This document shows positions 24,950 through 33,276 of a stretch of DNA of 49,921 nucleotides, one piece after another; the first letter of the stretch is position 1; every line of letters begins with the position of its first letter. Both the position numbers and the translations under genes were made by a program. The notes beneath the pieces are model-generated. The model made no database searches and was not told the DNA's origin. It worked only from the letters and a program-made list of their open reading frames with translations. Source of the stretch: a bacterium (GTDB lineage Bacteria; Myxococcota_A; Bradymonadia; UBA7976; UBA1532); assembly GCA_030427205.1 (NCBI GenBank), contig JAUHXC010000061.1, positions 1-49,921 on the forward strand, written 5' to 3'.

Positions 24950-25948
24950 ATGAGCGCCGTCCCGTCGAACGCCCTCCCGTCGAACAGTGCGCCCGATCCG
25001 CTCGTGCCCGCCGCGCCGACCGAGAAGAGTCGCGGCTGCGTCGGCTGCCTGGTGGGGCTGGCCTGGCTCTTCGTCACCCCCGCCGTCCTCGCCGGGCTGC
25101 CCATCAGCTCGACGTCGAGCCCGGGGCTGACCATGCTGGGCGTGCTGGTCGTCGCGGGCTTTCTGTTCTTCTGGCCCACCGCGGCCCGGCGCGGCTGGAT
25201 CCGCCGCTGGCAACTCCGACGCATCATCAAGCGCCGCCCGCTGCCCGGCGGAGCGGTCGAAGGCGGCGCCCTGCGGCTGCCGCTGGACGTCTTCGGCGCC
25301 GGCCCGCGTCGCGCGGCCGACGACAGCGGCTTCGACCGCCCCGCGCGCACGCTCGACGGCCAGCGCGTGCTCGACCTGCTCGACGCGCGCTCGGCGCTGG
25401 ACGACGACCGCGGCGACGGCCTGCGGCGCCACCCGCACCCGGCGATGCGGCTGGCCTGGGTGAGCCGCCGACGCGCGGCGCCCACCGAGGCGCTCGTCGA
25501 GCTGGCCGGCGACGGCTGGGGCATGACCCGGGCGGTGGCCTGGAACCGGCTGGTCCGCTCGCTGCCCGACGATCCCGACGCGCTCACCGCCGCCGCGCGA
25601 CGGGTCGCCGACGCCGAGAACGACCCCACGCGTCACCCGATCAGCGACCTGCTCGCCCAGCGCATCCCCGATACGCGCGGCGACCCGCTGCCGGCGGCGC
25701 TGGACCACCTCGGCCAGCACGGCGAGGCGCAGGACGTCCGCCGCATCGCCCGCTGGATGCCGCACCCCGATCACGGCCGCCCGGCCCGTCAGGCGCGGGC
25801 GGCGATGCACGTGCGCCTCGGTGACCGGCTCGAGAGCGGCCACCTCTCGCTGCCCGCGCAGGCCGGCGGCGGCGAGCTGAGCCCGGCCGCCGGGGGTGAG
25901 CTCTCCGCGCCCGCCGATGCCCCGACCACGCCGGTCGACGAGGGCTGA
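24950..25948 (+). CDS. hypothetical membrane protein
   Basis: The protein has 332 residues and was not recognised. A Pro/Ser-rich N-terminus is followed by two membrane helices (about 31-50 and 56-75; GCLVGLAWLFVTPAVLAGL and MLGVLVVAGFLFFWP), a strongly basic stretch (RRGWIRRWQLRRIIKRR) that would stay in the cytoplasm, and a helical, Arg/Asp-rich soluble region (about 150-290) that may form HEAT-like repeats. The C-terminus is Gly/Ala/Pro-rich. No ribosome site is obvious before ATG 24950, and other in-frame starts upstream would extend into the previous gene. Codon use and GC content match the neighbours, so it is likely a real gene. Confidence 0.65.
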   Translation: MSAVPSNALPSNSAPDPLVPAAPTEKSRGCVGCLVGLAWLFVTPAVLAGLPISSTSSPGLTMLGVLVVAGFLFFWPTAARRGWIRRWQLRRIIKRRPLPGGAVEGGALRLPLDVFGAGPRRAADDSGFDRPARTLDGQRVLDLLDARSALDDDRGDGLRRHPHPAMRLAWVSRRRAAPTEALVELAGDGWGMTRAVAWNRLVRSLPDDPDALTAAARRVADAENDPTRHPISDLLAQRIPDTRGDPLPAALDHLGQHGEAQDVRRIARWMPHPDHGRPARQARAAMHVRLGDRLESGHLSLPAQAGGGELSPAAGGELSAPADAPTTPVDEG

Positions 25949-26056
25949 GACCGACGCCCGTGCGCCCGCGGGCCCGCTTCAGATGTGCGCAAGGTTCGCA
26001 TGGGACCTTGAGCGCGTACCCCGCAGGCGACGAGCCGCACCGACCAGGAGGATCCC

Positions 26057-26950
26057 ATGGCCGCCCCGACCCGCACCGACCGCGACGCCCTCTCCGTCGA
26101 CCGCCGTGACGTCAACCGGCTGCTGGCCGCGCTGTGCCTCGTGCCGTTGCTCGGCTGCGGCGAAGACGGCCTCGACGAGGCCGACGGCGCCGCCCCGAAC
26201 CCCGATGGCGCGGCGCCCGACGCCATGGCCGAGGCCGACGCCGGACCAGACGCCGGGCCCGACCCCGACGCGGCGCCCGCCGCCGACGCCTGGGCCACCG
26301 GCGGGACCGCGGCGATGGCCGCCAAGGCCAGCTATCCGGACCCGTTCACCGCCGCCGCGATGGCCTGCGCCCTGGTCGCCACCACCACCGAGGGTCCCTG
26401 CACCACCGAAGAAGAGCTCGATCGGGAAGACGTCTCCGAAGGCTGGGAGGGCCTGCCGGTGCGGCTCGGGCTCAAGGTGGTCGATACCGACTGCAACCCG
26501 CTGGCCGGCGCCCTGGTCAAGATCTGGCACACCAACCACGAGGGCAGCTACTCGGGCGCGACGCCCAACAACGGCATGTGCCTGCTCGAACAGGACTACA
26601 GCGCGCAGAACTTCTTCCGCGGGGCGCGCGTCGCCGACGCCGATGGGGTGGCCTGGTTCGACACCTGCTTCCCCGGCTGGTACCGGGGCCGGGCGGTGCA
26701 CATCCACTTCCAGGTCTTCGTCGGCGGCGTGAGCACCCGGGTCTCGCAGGTCTTCTTCCCCGAGGCGATCACCGCGGAGATCTTCACCGACCACCCGACC
26801 TACAGCGGTTACGGCCAGCCGGACACCGTCTTCGCCAACGACAACATCATCGGCCGCATCGCCGCCGCCGACCAGCCGGCCCTGGTGCTCGACGTCGCCC
26901 GCATGAGCGACGGCGCGATGCTGGCGTCGAAGGTGGTGACGGTCGCCTGA
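26057..26950 (+). CDS. extracytoplasmic intradiol dioxygenase-like lipoprotein
   Basis: The protein has 297 residues. The signal region ends in lipobox VPLLGC and is followed by an Asp/Ala/Pro linker. The core matches intradiol ring-cleavage dioxygenases of the extracellular type: NPLAGALVKIWHTNHEGSYS, then FDTCFPGWYRGRAVHIHFQV. The non-haem Fe(III) ligands would be Tyr165, Tyr209, His215 and His217. Known members cleave catechol-type aromatics, and secreted relatives are poorly characterised. ATG 26057 follows AGGAGG with 5-base spacing; the signal peptide begins late (about residue 20). Exported intradiol dioxygenases may act on lignin- or siderophore-derived catechols (inference). Confidence 0.83.
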   Translation: MAAPTRTDRDALSVDRRDVNRLLAALCLVPLLGCGEDGLDEADGAAPNPDGAAPDAMAEADAGPDAGPDPDAAPAADAWATGGTAAMAAKASYPDPFTAAAMACALVATTTEGPCTTEEELDREDVSEGWEGLPVRLGLKVVDTDCNPLAGALVKIWHTNHEGSYSGATPNNGMCLLEQDYSAQNFFRGARVADADGVAWFDTCFPGWYRGRAVHIHFQVFVGGVSTRVSQVFFPEAITAEIFTDHPTYSGYGQPDTVFANDNIIGRIAAADQPALVLDVARMSDGAMLASKVVTVA

Positions 26951-26981
26951 CGTCGTCGACGATTCGCGGCGGTCTGCGGCT

Positions 26982-27671
26982 ATGATGGCGACCATGTCGC
27001 GCTGTGTGCTGGTCATCGAAGACGACCCCGCGCTGGGCCCGCAGCTCGTGCGCCACCTCGTCGGCGCCGGGCTCGCCGCCCGGCTGCTGGCCGAGGGCCG
27101 ACCGCTCGACGGCGAAGACCTGCACGACGTCGACCTCGTGGTGCTCGACCTGATGCTGCCCGGCCAGCACGGCTTCGACATCCTGCGGCAGCTGCGGGCG
27201 ACCTCGGCGGTGCCGGTGCTCGTGCTCAGCGCGCGCAACGACACCGCCGACAAGGTGCGCGGCCTGCAGCTCGGCGCCGACGACTACATGACCAAGCCGT
27301 TCTGGCCCGAGGAGTTCGTCGCCCGGGTGCAGGCCCGGCTGCGTCGCCCGCTGCTCGAGCGGCAGGCGGGCATCAGGATCGGGCCGCTGGAGCTCGATCT
27401 CGACCGTCGTGAAGCCCGGCTCGATGGGGTGTCGGCCGGGCTCACGCGGGTCGAGTTCGAACTCCTCGCGGCCCTGTCCGAGCGCCCCGGCGCCGCCGTC
27501 TCGCGCCGGGCCCTCGCCGGGCGGGTGCTCGACCCCGACGGCCCGGGCGACCCGCGCACCCTCGACGTGCACGTCTCCCGCCTGCGCAAGAAGCTCGCCC
27601 CCCACGGCCTGATCGAGACGGTGTGGGGCATCGGCTATCGGCTGCGCGCGCTCGACGGTGAGGCCCCATGA
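26982..27671 (+). CDS. OmpR/PhoB-family response regulator
   Basis: The protein has 229 residues. The receiver domain has acidic pair EDD, phospho-acceptor Asp56 (VVLDLMLPGQHG) and Lys in YMTKPF. The winged-helix effector domain (about 130-225) shows TRVEFELLAALSERPG and LDVHVSRLRKKL with the final TVWGIGYRL. ATG 26994 (MSRCVLVIEDD) is an equally good start and gives a tighter N-terminus. The stop overlaps the histidine kinase start by four bases (ATGA), so the two are translationally coupled. Targets cannot be told from the sequence. Confidence 0.93.
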   Translation: MMATMSRCVLVIEDDPALGPQLVRHLVGAGLAARLLAEGRPLDGEDLHDVDLVVLDLMLPGQHGFDILRQLRATSAVPVLVLSARNDTADKVRGLQLGADDYMTKPFWPEEFVARVQARLRRPLLERQAGIRIGPLELDLDRREARLDGVSAGLTRVEFELLAALSERPGAAVSRRALAGRVLDPDGPGDPRTLDVHVSRLRKKLAPHGLIETVWGIGYRLRALDGEAP

Positions 27672-29113
27672 CCCTGCGTCGGCGCATCGCGCTGGTCACC
27701 GCCGCGGTGCTGCTGCCGACGGTGCTCGCCATCTTCGCCTGGGATGCCCACGACCGTCGCCGGGCCGCCGAGCAGGAGCTGATCACGTTCACCCGCGGCC
27801 TGCTGGCGATGCCCGGCTGGATCGAAGGCTGCGAAGCCGACCCGGCCCGCTGGACGGGCCGCCGCCCGACGGGTCCGCCCGACAGCGCCCGTCGGCCCCG
27901 CCCGCCGGGGTCGCCCGCGCCATCTGCCGCTCGGCTCCGACGGCCCGGCCCGGCCGCGGGGCGGCCCGGCTTCGTACCCGTGCCGCACAGCGAGCCGGCC
28001 CGCTTCTTCGCCTACGGCGCCGACGGGCAGCCGCTGCGCCCCGACAACCCCGCGCTGCCCGCCGGTCTGCCCGACGACGCCGTCGCGCTCGATATGCCCG
28101 CCCGCAGCGGGATCGTGCGCATCAGCCTGCCCACCGCCAGCCCGATCTGCGCCCGTATCGTGGGCCAGGGCACCACCGAGCCGTGGCTCGGCGGTGTCCT
28201 GCCGGCGACCCACGTCTGGCTGGTGCCGGTGCTGGCGGTCGTCGGCGCGGTGCTGCTGGCGGTGGGGCCCGTCGTGCGGCGCATCCGCCGCTTGACCCGG
28301 GCGGTGCAGCGATCGGCGGACGCCGACTACGCCGAGTCGGTGGCCGACGGCGGCCGGGACGAGATCGGCGCGCTGGCCCGGGCGTTCGACGCCGCCGCCC
28401 GCCAGGTGCGCGAACAGCTCGAAGAGACCCGCAGCCGCGAGGCGGCGCTGCGGGACTACGTCGCCAATACGACCCACGACGTGATGATCCCGCTCACGGT
28501 CCTGCGCGGTCACCTCGCCGAGCTCGAGGCCGGTGGCGCGGCGTGCCCGGACGCGATGCGCGGCGCCTTGCGCGAAGCGCACTACCTCGGGGCGTTGATC
28601 CACAACCTGGGGGTCAGCGCGCGGCTGGCGACCGACGACGGGCCCATGCACGCCAACCCGGTCGATCTCACCGCGCTGGTCGAGCGGGTCGTCGCCCGCC
28701 ATCGCCCGGTGGCGCGGGGCGAGGGGGTCGACCTGCAGGTCGCCGTGCCGCCCGGGCCGCTGACCATAGACGGGGACGTGACCCTGCTCGAACAGGCCGT
28801 GGGCAACCTTGTCGACAACGCGATCCGCTATGGACGGGCCCATGCGGCGGTGGTCCTCGACCCGCTGCCCGCCGGCTTCGTGCTGGCGGTGATCGACGAC
28901 GGCCCCGGCATCGAGCCCGACGCGGTCGAGGCCATGCTGGCCCGCGGAGGCCGGGCAGACGCCGCCCGCAGCCGGGCGCCCAAAGGCCAGGGCCTCGGCC
29001 TGTACATCGCCGCTCGGGTCGCCGAGCGGCACGGTCTGGCGCTGAATTTCGGGCCCGTCGAAGGCGGCGGTTTGCGGGTCGAGCTGGGCCCGTCGGGCGG
29101 ACTGGCCGGATAA
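27668..29113 (+). CDS. sensor histidine kinase with HAMP domain
   Basis: The protein has 481 residues. A first membrane helix (about 7-25) and a second (about 178-200; VWLVPVLAVVGAVLLAVGPV) flank a periplasmic domain of about 150 residues that holds an Arg/Pro-rich low-complexity stretch (about 65-100). A HAMP linker and a HisKA domain follow, with His270 in NTTHDVMIPLTVL. This is an unusual H box, in which HDVMIP replaces the common HELRTP. The HATPase domain has VGNLVDNAIRYG (N box), IDDGPGIE and GLGLYIAARVAE. It is the partner of the regulator at 26982 by overlap. The signal is unknown. Confidence 0.92.
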   Translation: MTLRRRIALVTAAVLLPTVLAIFAWDAHDRRRAAEQELITFTRGLLAMPGWIEGCEADPARWTGRRPTGPPDSARRPRPPGSPAPSAARLRRPGPAAGRPGFVPVPHSEPARFFAYGADGQPLRPDNPALPAGLPDDAVALDMPARSGIVRISLPTASPICARIVGQGTTEPWLGGVLPATHVWLVPVLAVVGAVLLAVGPVVRRIRRLTRAVQRSADADYAESVADGGRDEIGALARAFDAAARQVREQLEETRSREAALRDYVANTTHDVMIPLTVLRGHLAELEAGGAACPDAMRGALREAHYLGALIHNLGVSARLATDDGPMHANPVDLTALVERVVARHRPVARGEGVDLQVAVPPGPLTIDGDVTLLEQAVGNLVDNAIRYGRAHAAVVLDPLPAGFVLAVIDDGPGIEPDAVEAMLARGGRADAARSRAPKGQGLGLYIAARVAERHGLALNFGPVEGGGLRVELGPSGGLAG

Positions 29114-29181
29114 CCCCGAGATCTATTCGAGTTCAGTCGTTATCATGGTGGGCCGCACCGTCTCCGGAGTCCGCCTCACCC

Positions 29182-31011
29182 ATGCCCGTCAACGCCCTCG
29201 GCGGGGCCTTCTTCATCGGCCCCCAGCCCCAGACCCGGCCCACCGGCGCCGAGGCGACGCCGATCGAGGCGCGCGGGGGGGTGCAGCCGGCGGCGGGGGA
29301 CGCGGTCCGGCCGATCGAGCCCGGTGGCGAGGCCCGCGGCGGCACGATCGATCGCCGGGCCGAAGACAACCGCCGGGCCAGCACCGCCTTCGAGGAGCTG
29401 CGGCGCACGCTCGCCGGCGAGGACGATCCGGTCGCGCTCTCCAGCGAAGGCCAGCGCAAATCCCGCGAGACCTCGGCCGATGTCTTCGCCCGGGCGTTCG
29501 CCGGCCAGAGCCGCCAGGTCGAGGGCGAGACCCGGCCCGGGGGCGACGGCGCGCCGGCCCGCCGCGGCGCGGACGAGCCGGGCGCGCGCGGCGGCGACAT
29601 CTTCGCCCGGCCGCGATCGAATCGCCCACCGCCCGGTGAGAACGCCGAGACCGCCGCCCGACCGGGCGCTCCGGCGGCCCGCGAGGCCGACGAGGGCGCC
29701 GCGACGCGGTCATTCCCACCCGAACCCCCAGCTTCGGGCGCCGAGAACGGCCCGAACCGGCCCGAAAATGCGCCAGAAGGGGCCCCGATCCCACCTGCGG
29801 GTGGGAATCCGGCCGATGCGACGCCGACCGTCGCGCCGAGCGCGCAGGCGGCCGCCGCCGAAGAGGCCATCGAAGCCGGGCAGGTGGGCGCGGCCGACGA
29901 GACCGGGCAGGCCGACGATGCCGGGCAGGCCGACGACGCCAACGACGCCGAGGCGGCCGACGGCACCAACCGCCGCGGCGCCGGCGGCGACGAGCTCACC
30001 CCCGAAGAGCTCGATCAGGTGCGGCAGCTCGAGGTGCGCGACGCCGAGGTCCGGGCCCACGAGCAGGCCCACAAGTCGGTGGGCGGACGCTACGCCGGCG
30101 CGATCAGCTACGACTACCAGACCGGCCCCGACGGCAAGCGCTACGCCGTGGGCGGCGAGGTCTCGATCGACATCAGCGAGGTGCCCGGCGACCCGCGCGC
30201 CACGATCCAGAAGATGGAGGTCGTGCGCCGCGCGGCCCTCGCGCCGGCCGAACCCTCGGGGCAGGACCGCTCGGTGGCGGCCACCGCGAGCCAGATCGCG
30301 GCCCAGGCCCGGGTGGAGCTGACCGAGCAGCAGGCTCAGGAGGTCGCCGAGGCCCGCGAAGAGGCCGCCGAGGGCGCCGAAGAAGTCACGGGCGAAGATG
30401 CCTCCGACGCGTCGGCCGAGGTGTCCGAAGCCGACGCCGCCCCCGCGCAGGCGCCGTCCGAGCCGCCGGCGCCGGCTGCCGCGGGCGAGACGGCCGGGCC
30501 GCCGCCCGGTCCGCCGCCGCCGGGGGCCGAAGAGACGATCGCCGGTCCGCCGCCGGGGGCGCCGCCCGCTGCCGAGCCGTCCCGGCTCGGACCGCCGGTC
30601 GCCGAGAGCGCGATCGCCGGGCCGCTTCCGCAACCGCCCGGGCCGCCCGCCGGCAACCTGTCGCCGCCGGCCCCCGAGACCGGCCAGAGCGGGCTGATCC
30701 GCGCCTCGACCCGCCCCGCTGGCGCGGGGGTCTTCATCGATCGCGGTCAGAGCGCGCCGAGCAGCGCCGGACCGGGCGCGCAGATCGCTGGGCCGGCCGC
30801 CGTGCCGCCGAACGCCTCGCAGCCATCCGCGCCGTCCGTCGAAGCGCCCGCCGAGGCCGCCGACAACGGCCTCATCCGGCGGGTCTCGCGGGATGGCGGC
30901 GGCGGGTTCTTCGTCAATCGCCGGGACGACGCCGACGACAGCCTGCGGCCCGCCGCCGAGCGGGCGCCGTCGGGCCCGAGCGTCGCCGCGCTGAGGGCGA
31001 CGAGCGGCTGA
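29182..31011 (+). CDS. SprA-related putative metallopeptidase in a Pro/Ala-rich protein
   Basis: The protein has 609 residues. Residues about 270-380 carry the SprA-related family signature: TPEELDQVRQLEVRDAEVRA, HEQAH (His293-Glu294-x-x-His297, a HExxH zinc motif), SYDYQTGPDGKRYAVGGEVS, and PSGQDRSVAATASQIAAQAR. Long, low-complexity Ala/Glu/Pro regions flank it. Several short motifs recur near the C-terminus (GLIRASTRPAGAGVFIDRGQ and GLIRRVSRDGGGGFFVNRR), which look like a twofold repeat. No signal peptide is seen; the N-terminus MPVNALGGAFFIG is only weakly hydrophobic. Family members are sometimes called putative metalloproteases without proof. ATG 29182 lies 68 bases after the kinase stop. 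Confidence 0.8.
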   Translation: MPVNALGGAFFIGPQPQTRPTGAEATPIEARGGVQPAAGDAVRPIEPGGEARGGTIDRRAEDNRRASTAFEELRRTLAGEDDPVALSSEGQRKSRETSADVFARAFAGQSRQVEGETRPGGDGAPARRGADEPGARGGDIFARPRSNRPPPGENAETAARPGAPAAREADEGAATRSFPPEPPASGAENGPNRPENAPEGAPIPPAGGNPADATPTVAPSAQAAAAEEAIEAGQVGAADETGQADDAGQADDANDAEAADGTNRRGAGGDELTPEELDQVRQLEVRDAEVRAHEQAHKSVGGRYAGAISYDYQTGPDGKRYAVGGEVSIDISEVPGDPRATIQKMEVVRRAALAPAEPSGQDRSVAATASQIAAQARVELTEQQAQEVAEAREEAAEGAEEVTGEDASDASAEVSEADAAPAQAPSEPPAPAAAGETAGPPPGPPPPGAEETIAGPPPGAPPAAEPSRLGPPVAESAIAGPLPQPPGPPAGNLSPPAPETGQSGLIRASTRPAGAGVFIDRGQSAPSSAGPGAQIAGPAAVPPNASQPSAPSVEAPAEAADNGLIRRVSRDGGGGFFVNRRDDADDSLRPAAERAPSGPSVAALRATSG

Positions 31012-31080
31012 GCGGTCGCCCTTGTGCGGTGACCCGCGCCTCTCTACGGTCGTATTCGCCGTCATCGCGGAGGCCGGCCG

Positions 31081-31983
31081 ATGGATCTGGACGAGCTGCA
31101 CGCCTTCCTCGCCGTGGCCGAACACGGCTCGTATCTCGCCGCCGCCCAACGCATCCGCGTCTCCCGCTCGACGCTGCGCCGGCGGGTCGCCGCCCTCGAG
31201 AGCCGCGCCGGCGTGCCGATCCTCGAGACCACCCGCGACGGGGTCGAGATCACCGAGGCCGGGCGCCTGCTCGTCGAGCACGGGCAGCGGATCAGCGCCG
31301 ACGTCGCCGGCCTCATCGAGGCTACCCGCACCATCGGTCAGGTGCCCCGGGGCGAGCTGCGCCTGCTCGTGCCACCCGGGCTGCCGGCCAGCCTCAAGTC
31401 GACCTGGATCGGCATCGCGCAGCAGACCTTCGCCGATCTGCGCTTCACCATCTTCGAGAGCAGCCGCCCGCTGACCGAGTCGCTGCGGGATGTGGACGTC
31501 GTGCTGCTCTTCTCCGCCGGCGTGCCCGACTGCCCGGCCAACTGGAAGACCGCGCGGCTGATGCGGGCCCGCCAGCAGCTCTGGGCCCACCCCGACTACC
31601 TCGCCCGTCGCGGTATGCCGACCGATCCGGCGCAGATCGCCGACGACGAGCTGCTGCTGTGGAGCGGCCTGGGCGACGAGCCCCCGGCGCTGGTGCTGGC
31701 GGACGGCCGGCGCCTTCCGCGCGCGCCGCTGCTGTGCACCCCGGACATCAACGCCGTCTTCGCCTGCGCCGCCGACGGGCTGGGCATCGCGTTCGCCCCG
31801 CGCGAGCAGGCGCTCGAGCCGCCGGGCCTCTGGCCGTCGCTGGTGCCGGTGCTGCCCGAACGGGTGGGCCGCGAGATCGGCCTGTGGTTCGCCATCGCGC
31901 CGACCCGCGCCTGCTCGCCCAAGGTCAGCGGCGCCATCGACAACATCCGGCGGATGATCGGTCAGCTGCTCGAGAGCGGCTGA
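31081..31983 (+). CDS. LysR-family transcriptional regulator
   Basis: The protein has 300 residues with the standard LysR layout. The N-terminal winged helix-turn-helix (LDELHAFLAVAEHGSYLAAA, VSRSTLRRRVAALESRAGV) is followed by a linker helix (about 60-90) and a periplasmic-binding-like effector domain (about 92-295). ATG 31081 follows GGAGG with 7-base spacing. It is convergent with the MopE-like lipoprotein gene, whose stop lies only 4 bases away. LysR proteins usually control a neighbouring divergent gene; here the upstream neighbour is on the same strand, so the target is not evident. Confidence 0.93.
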   Translation: MDLDELHAFLAVAEHGSYLAAAQRIRVSRSTLRRRVAALESRAGVPILETTRDGVEITEAGRLLVEHGQRISADVAGLIEATRTIGQVPRGELRLLVPPGLPASLKSTWIGIAQQTFADLRFTIFESSRPLTESLRDVDVVLLFSAGVPDCPANWKTARLMRARQQLWAHPDYLARRGMPTDPAQIADDELLLWSGLGDEPPALVLADGRRLPRAPLLCTPDINAVFACAADGLGIAFAPREQALEPPGLWPSLVPVLPERVGREIGLWFAIAPTRACSPKVSGAIDNIRRMIGQLLESG

Positions 31984-31987
31984 GCGC

Positions 31988-33085
31988 CTATGGCACGTCG
32001 TTGACGATCTGGAAGTCGTTGCCGGTATAGCAGCCGCGGAACAGCGTCAGCGACAGCCCGGTCAGCGCCTCCGCGCCGCGCACCAGCCCCTGGGTATCGC
32101 AGCCCTGGTCGTCCCCCGGCCACGCGTAGGCGCAGGCCTCGATGTAGTTGCCCACGCCGGTGCGATCGACCAGCGGCACGCCGTCGGGCAGCCCCTCGAC
32201 GACGCTCGGCTCGTAGCCGTTGACGATGACCTGTTCGAGGGTGACCCGCTCGTCGACGGCCAGCTGCCAGACGGTCTCTTCGTACGACGACAGCACCAGC
32301 ACGATCGGCACCCCGAAGCGGATGAGCGTCACCCGCGTTCGCCCGGCCTGCGACTCGTACTGCCCGACGATGTACAGCTCGGTCTCGTCGGCGCACTCGC
32401 CGAGCGCCACCTGATCGTCGGGGCCGCCGGCACCGCACGCCGAGCGCGACGCGATGTCGGGCAGGCCGTCGCGGCAGCCGACGCACGGCCGGCCGGTGCC
32501 GTCGTCCTCGTCGATGATGGCGTCGCAGTCGTCGTCGGCGCCGTTGCACTGCTCGGCGCCCGGCTCGGCGAAGGCGGCGCACGCCATGCGCCCGTCGGCG
32601 CAGCGCATGAGGCCCGGCCCGCAGACCCCCGGCGCGCCCGTCTCGCAGGCCTCGCCGCCCAGGCCCTCGTCGGCGGCGCCGTCGCAGTCGTTGTCCCCCT
32701 CGTCGCAGATCTCGTCCTGCGGCTCGATGGCCTGGGTGCAGACGAGCTCGCCGGCGACGCACGCCTCGCGGCCGACGGCGCAGGCCCCGGGCAGCGGGAA
32801 GGCGCAGCCGGCGCCCTCGACCTCTTCGTCGACGGCCTCGTCGCAGTCGTCGTCTTCGCCGTTGCACAGCTCGCGGCCCGGGGTGCACCCGGCGTCGGGC
32901 GCGGCGTCCGGCCGAGCGTCGGGCGCGGCGTCGGGGGCCATGTCGCGGATCGCCAGGTCGAGCACGACCGCCCGCATGTCGCGCGGCGCGGCGTCGACCG
33001 GCTCGGTGGCCGGCGGGGTGTCGTCGACGCAGCCGAGGCAGACGATGGCCCACAGCGCGGCGCAGCGGGCGGCAGTCGATGGCAT
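31988..33085 (-). CDS. MopE-like Cys/Asp-rich lipoprotein
   Basis: The protein has 365 residues. The signal peptide has lipobox AIVCLGC, followed by a PDAAPDAR-rich linker. Three copies of the MopE-type putative metal-binding motif follow (CNGEDDDCDEAVDE, CDEGDNDCDGAADE, CNGADDDCDAIIDE), each with flanking cysteines. The last 140 residues have no motif copies and no recognised domain (VALGECADETELYIVGQYES onward, ending FQIVNDVP). MopE-type repeats are common in myxobacterial surface proteins and can bind copper or calcium. ATG 33085 follows GGGGG. It is divergent from the collagen-like gene across 191 bases. Confidence 0.85.
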   Translation of the reverse strand: MPSTAARCAALWAIVCLGCVDDTPPATEPVDAAPRDMRAVVLDLAIRDMAPDAAPDARPDAAPDAGCTPGRELCNGEDDDCDEAVDEEVEGAGCAFPLPGACAVGREACVAGELVCTQAIEPQDEICDEGDNDCDGAADEGLGGEACETGAPGVCGPGLMRCADGRMACAAFAEPGAEQCNGADDDCDAIIDEDDGTGRPCVGCRDGLPDIASRSACGAGGPDDQVALGECADETELYIVGQYESQAGRTRVTLIRFGVPIVLVLSSYEETVWQLAVDERVTLEQVIVNGYEPSVVEGLPDGVPLVDRTGVGNYIEACAYAWPGDDQGCDTQGLVRGAEALTGLSLTLFRGCYTGNDFQIVNDVP

Positions 33086-33216
33086 GAGACCCCCGATTCG
33101 TGATGCGCGGCGAGGGTATCAGACCCGGCTCACGGGGTGCAGCGACCGGGCACATGGGCCGTCCGGCAGCAGAATCTGCAGAAAAAATCATCGGCCGTGC
33201 CCGATCGCGAGATCCG

Positions 33217-33258
33217 CGGGTGGGTGAAGACGAAAGCCCGCTCGGCGGGCACCACCCG
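33217..33258 (+). other. stem-loop element in 5' leader of collagen-like gene
   Basis: An outer stem (CGGGTGG at 33217-33223 pairing with CCACCCG at 33252-33258) encloses an A-rich internal loop and a 6-bp inner hairpin (GCCCGC/GCGGGC, 33236-33250). It ends 18 bases before the ATG at 33277 and just before the GGAG ribosome site. It could influence translation or RNA stability; no riboswitch class was recognised. Confidence 0.35.
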
Positions 33259-33276
33259 AAAGAACGGAGCCCGATC

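Noticed and set aside
33168..33186. GCAGAATCTGC inverted repeat followed by an A-run as a terminator
   Set aside because: It lies between divergent genes, the stem is only five pairs, and no T-run follows on the strand that would need it.
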